Shown: positions 62,607 through 64,000 of the stretch, piece by piece
Numbering within the stretch: the stretch's first letter is position 1
Layout: each line of letters opens with the position of its first letter
From: Zeaxanthinibacter sp. PT1
GTDB taxonomy: Bacteria; Bacteroidota; Bacteroidia; Flavobacteriales; Flavobacteriaceae
Assembly: GCF_028464225.1 (NCBI RefSeq)
Contig: NZ_JAQPCN010000001.1
Span: 62,001-126,000 of the forward strand
Direction: 5' to 3'
DNA: 64,000 bases
Notes under the pieces: generated by a model
Database searches by the model: none
Seen by the model: the letters and a program-made list of their open reading frames with translations, nothing else
Told to the model about the DNA's origin: nothing
Position numbers and translations under genes: made by a program

Positions 62607-63106
62607 TGGGTGTATATACAATGATCGCCGCCGTTGCGGATAATAACGCCATAGGGAAGGATAACGAGCTGCTCTGGAGGCTACCGGACGACTTTAAACG
62701 ATTTAAGGAGCTCACTACGGGCCATAAGATCATTATGGGCAGGAAAACCTTTGAGAGCTTTCCCAAGCCCCTGCCTAACCGTTTCCACATAGTGATCACC
62801 AGGGATAAGGAGTATCGAATAGACCATGCGGATTGCAAGGTGGTACACTCCCTGGAGGAAGCTCTTGAACTCACTTCCTCAGAGCCGCTGACCTATATTA
62901 TCGGGGGTGGGGAAATCTACAAGATGGGTATGCCCTATGCAGACTGCCTGGAGATTACCAGGGTACACGGGGAATTTGACGGGGACGTTTATTTTCCTGA
63001 AATAGATCCCGGCGCATGGACCCTGGAGACCGAAGTTTTTCACCCGGCCGACGAAAGACATGCTTATCCTTTTACGTACAGAACCTTTACCCGGAAAAGG
63101 GACTGA
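62606..63106 (+). CDS. folA: Dihydrofolate reductase
   Basis: The 166-residue enzyme reduces dihydrofolate for thymidylate and one-carbon metabolism. MIAAVADNNAIGKDNELLWRLPDDFKRFK and IIMGRKTFESFP, then YIIGGGEIYKMGMP are clear. A GTG at 62606 (TAGTG overlap with the 2TM gene) gives five residues ahead of the first strand, as the fold needs; an ATG at 62621 would be unusually short. Confidence 0.94.
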   Translation: MGVYTMIAAVADNNAIGKDNELLWRLPDDFKRFKELTTGHKIIMGRKTFESFPKPLPNRFHIVITRDKEYRIDHADCKVVHSLEEALELTSSEPLTYIIGGGEIYKMGMPYADCLEITRVHGEFDGDVYFPEIDPGAWTLETEVFHPADERHAYPFTYRTFTRKRD

Positions 63107-63109
63107 TGG

Positions 63110-63898
63110 CTAGAAGTCGCGGTATTCTATAATCATCTCTCCCCGGACTTCCTTTAATATGGAGCGCAGCACCTCTACCCCTGCGTTGATATAAAATTCC
63201 GGCTTCCCCACTTGCCCTGCAGCTGCAAGCATTTCATTTTTCTGCAGGATATTCCGGGTCTGCCGTGCAACCGCTTCCCCACAATCAATGATCTGCACAT
63301 CCCGGGGCAATAATTCTTTAAGTACGGGGAGCAGGTAAGGATAGTGGGTACATCCCAATACCAGGTAATCGATACGGGCCGCAATCATGGGAGCCAGGTA
63401 TTCTTGCAATAATTCACGGGTCTCCGCAGAATTTTCCTTCCCGGCCTCTATCAAGGGTACCAGGCCCCGGCCTTCCTGTTCCAGGATGGTAATACCGTTG
63501 GCGTGTATTTTAGATGTGTTGTGAAACAAGGCACTGCTCAGGGTACCTTTAGTAGCCAGGACTCCGACCGTTTTACTACTGGATTGCAATGCTGCCGGTT
63601 TAATAGCCGGCTCTATCCCTATAAAAGGCAGCTCATAAGTAGCCCGTAAATGATCAATAGCGTTGGTGGTAGCCGTATTACAAGCCACTACGATGAGTTT
63701 ACAATCCAGGTTAAGCAGGTACTCGGTATTCTTGATACTGAGGGCCAGGATCTCATCCGGGCTGCGCTCCCCATAAGGAGCGTTCTTACTGTCTGCAAGG
63801 TAGATGGTATGTTCCGAAGGGAGTAATGCGTGGATCTCCTTCCAAATGGAAGTCCCTCCTATGCCGGAGTCAAATATTCCTATGGGCCTGTTATCCAT
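63110..63898 (-). CDS. murI: Glutamate racemase
   Basis: MurI makes D-glutamate for peptidoglycan. The 262-residue protein begins PIGIFDSGIGGTSIWKEI and has the two catalytic cysteines in VACNTATTNAI and LGCTHYPYLLPV. A hairpin terminator separates it from the next gene upstream on the same strand, which ends near the window edge. Confidence 0.95.
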   Translation of the reverse strand: MDNRPIGIFDSGIGGTSIWKEIHALLPSEHTIYLADSKNAPYGERSPDEILALSIKNTEYLLNLDCKLIVVACNTATTNAIDHLRATYELPFIGIEPAIKPAALQSSSKTVGVLATKGTLSSALFHNTSKIHANGITILEQEGRGLVPLIEAGKENSAETRELLQEYLAPMIAARIDYLVLGCTHYPYLLPVLKELLPRDVQIIDCGEAVARQTRNILQKNEMLAAAGQVGKPEFYINAGVEVLRSILKEVRGEMIIEYRDF

Positions 63899-63925
63899 AT
63901 AATGCTTATGTACCCTGTAAAAATA

Positions 63926-63955
63926 AAAAAACCGCCATGATTGGCGGTTTTTATT
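63926..63955. terminator. Terminator upstream of murI
   Basis: ACCGCCA and TGGCGGT form a stem with loop TGAT, extended by A/T pairs; both strands carry T runs. On the minus strand it ends the transcript of the partial gene at the window edge. Confidence 0.88.
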
Positions 63956-63972
63956 TTATGGGATCAGGGTTC

Positions 63973-64000
63973 TTAGAAGCCCAATTCTTTCTTTACATCA
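63973..64000 (-). CDS. C-terminal end of a probable OmpH/Skp-family gene
   Basis: Only the last codons are in the window (minus strand, ending DVKKELGF then TAA). In Bacteroidota the gene before murI is commonly an OmpH/Skp-like periplasmic chaperone with such an ending. The identity is therefore a guess from synteny. Confidence 0.4.

Noticed and set aside
1-64000. CRISPR arrays, insertion sequences, tRNA or rRNA genes
   Set aside because: No regularly spaced repeats, transposase motifs, or clover-leaf/TTCGAATC-type signals were noticed in the intergenic regions by eye.

Overview
The window looks like a chromosomal segment of a gliding-type member of the Flavobacteriaceae (Bacteroidota). The evidence is the gliding genes gldA, gldB and gldC, a split MetH, promoter boxes of the TAnnTTTG type with little Shine-Dalgarno signal, many carboxypeptidase-regulatory and DUF-type envelope proteins, and moderate G+C judged by eye. 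Genes are dense. I saw no rRNA, tRNA, insertion sequence, prophage or CRISPR array.

Layout. 1-1.9 kb: start of the division/cell-wall cluster on the minus strand (mraZ-rsmH-ftsL-ftsI), with a three-repeat MraZ operator. 2.1-7.4 kb: alpha/beta hydrolase, engB, pirin, gldC-gldB, nadE and an atypical response regulator. 7.4-16.2 kb: dnaG, a polyprenyl synthase, rlmN, queA, aroA and the overlapping set rsgA-dtd-mazG. 16.3-21 kb: an aromatic amino-acid operon (pheA, aminotransferase, tyrA, DAHP synthase-chorismate mutase), preceded by what reads as a complete transcription attenuator with a short Phe/Tyr/Trp-rich leader peptide. 21.2-26.2 kb: gldA and a set of small enzymes and envelope proteins.

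26.3-43.8 kb is a sulfur and methionine block, all on the minus strand: metK; a SAM riboswitch ahead of a single polypeptide that fuses MetX, aspartokinase and homoserine dehydrogenase; metZ; a cysteine-rich Rrf2 regulator; DUF2061 and cysH; sulfite reductase with siroheme genes; a ferredoxin/flavodoxin reductase-like flavoprotein; then a second SAM riboswitch ahead of split metH and metF. Three similar palindromes (CCTAY-N7-RTAGR) lie in front of the sulfate/sulfite reduction genes and are the likely Rrf2 targets. Methionine synthesis thus appears to be controlled by SAM and sulfur reduction by the Rrf2 protein.

44-64 kb holds deoxynucleoside kinase, an App1-type phosphatase, an MgtC/DUF4010 membrane protein, a membrane pyrophosphatase, a DUF5686 outer-membrane protein, pdhB divergent from etfB-etfA across a perfect 26-bp palindrome, a bifunctional nuclease, a nucleoside transporter, thyA, egtB-egtD (ergothioneine), a lone CBM48 protein, a class V PLP enzyme, a 2TM protein, folA, murI and the last codons of a probable OmpH-family gene.

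The most noteworthy items are the aromatic leader attenuator, the Rrf2 palindrome set, the etf palindrome, the response regulator with Glu in place of the phospho-acceptor Asp, the primase that has lost all four zinc ligands, and the MetX-AK-HSD fusion. Assignments come from reading motifs only; no database search was made.
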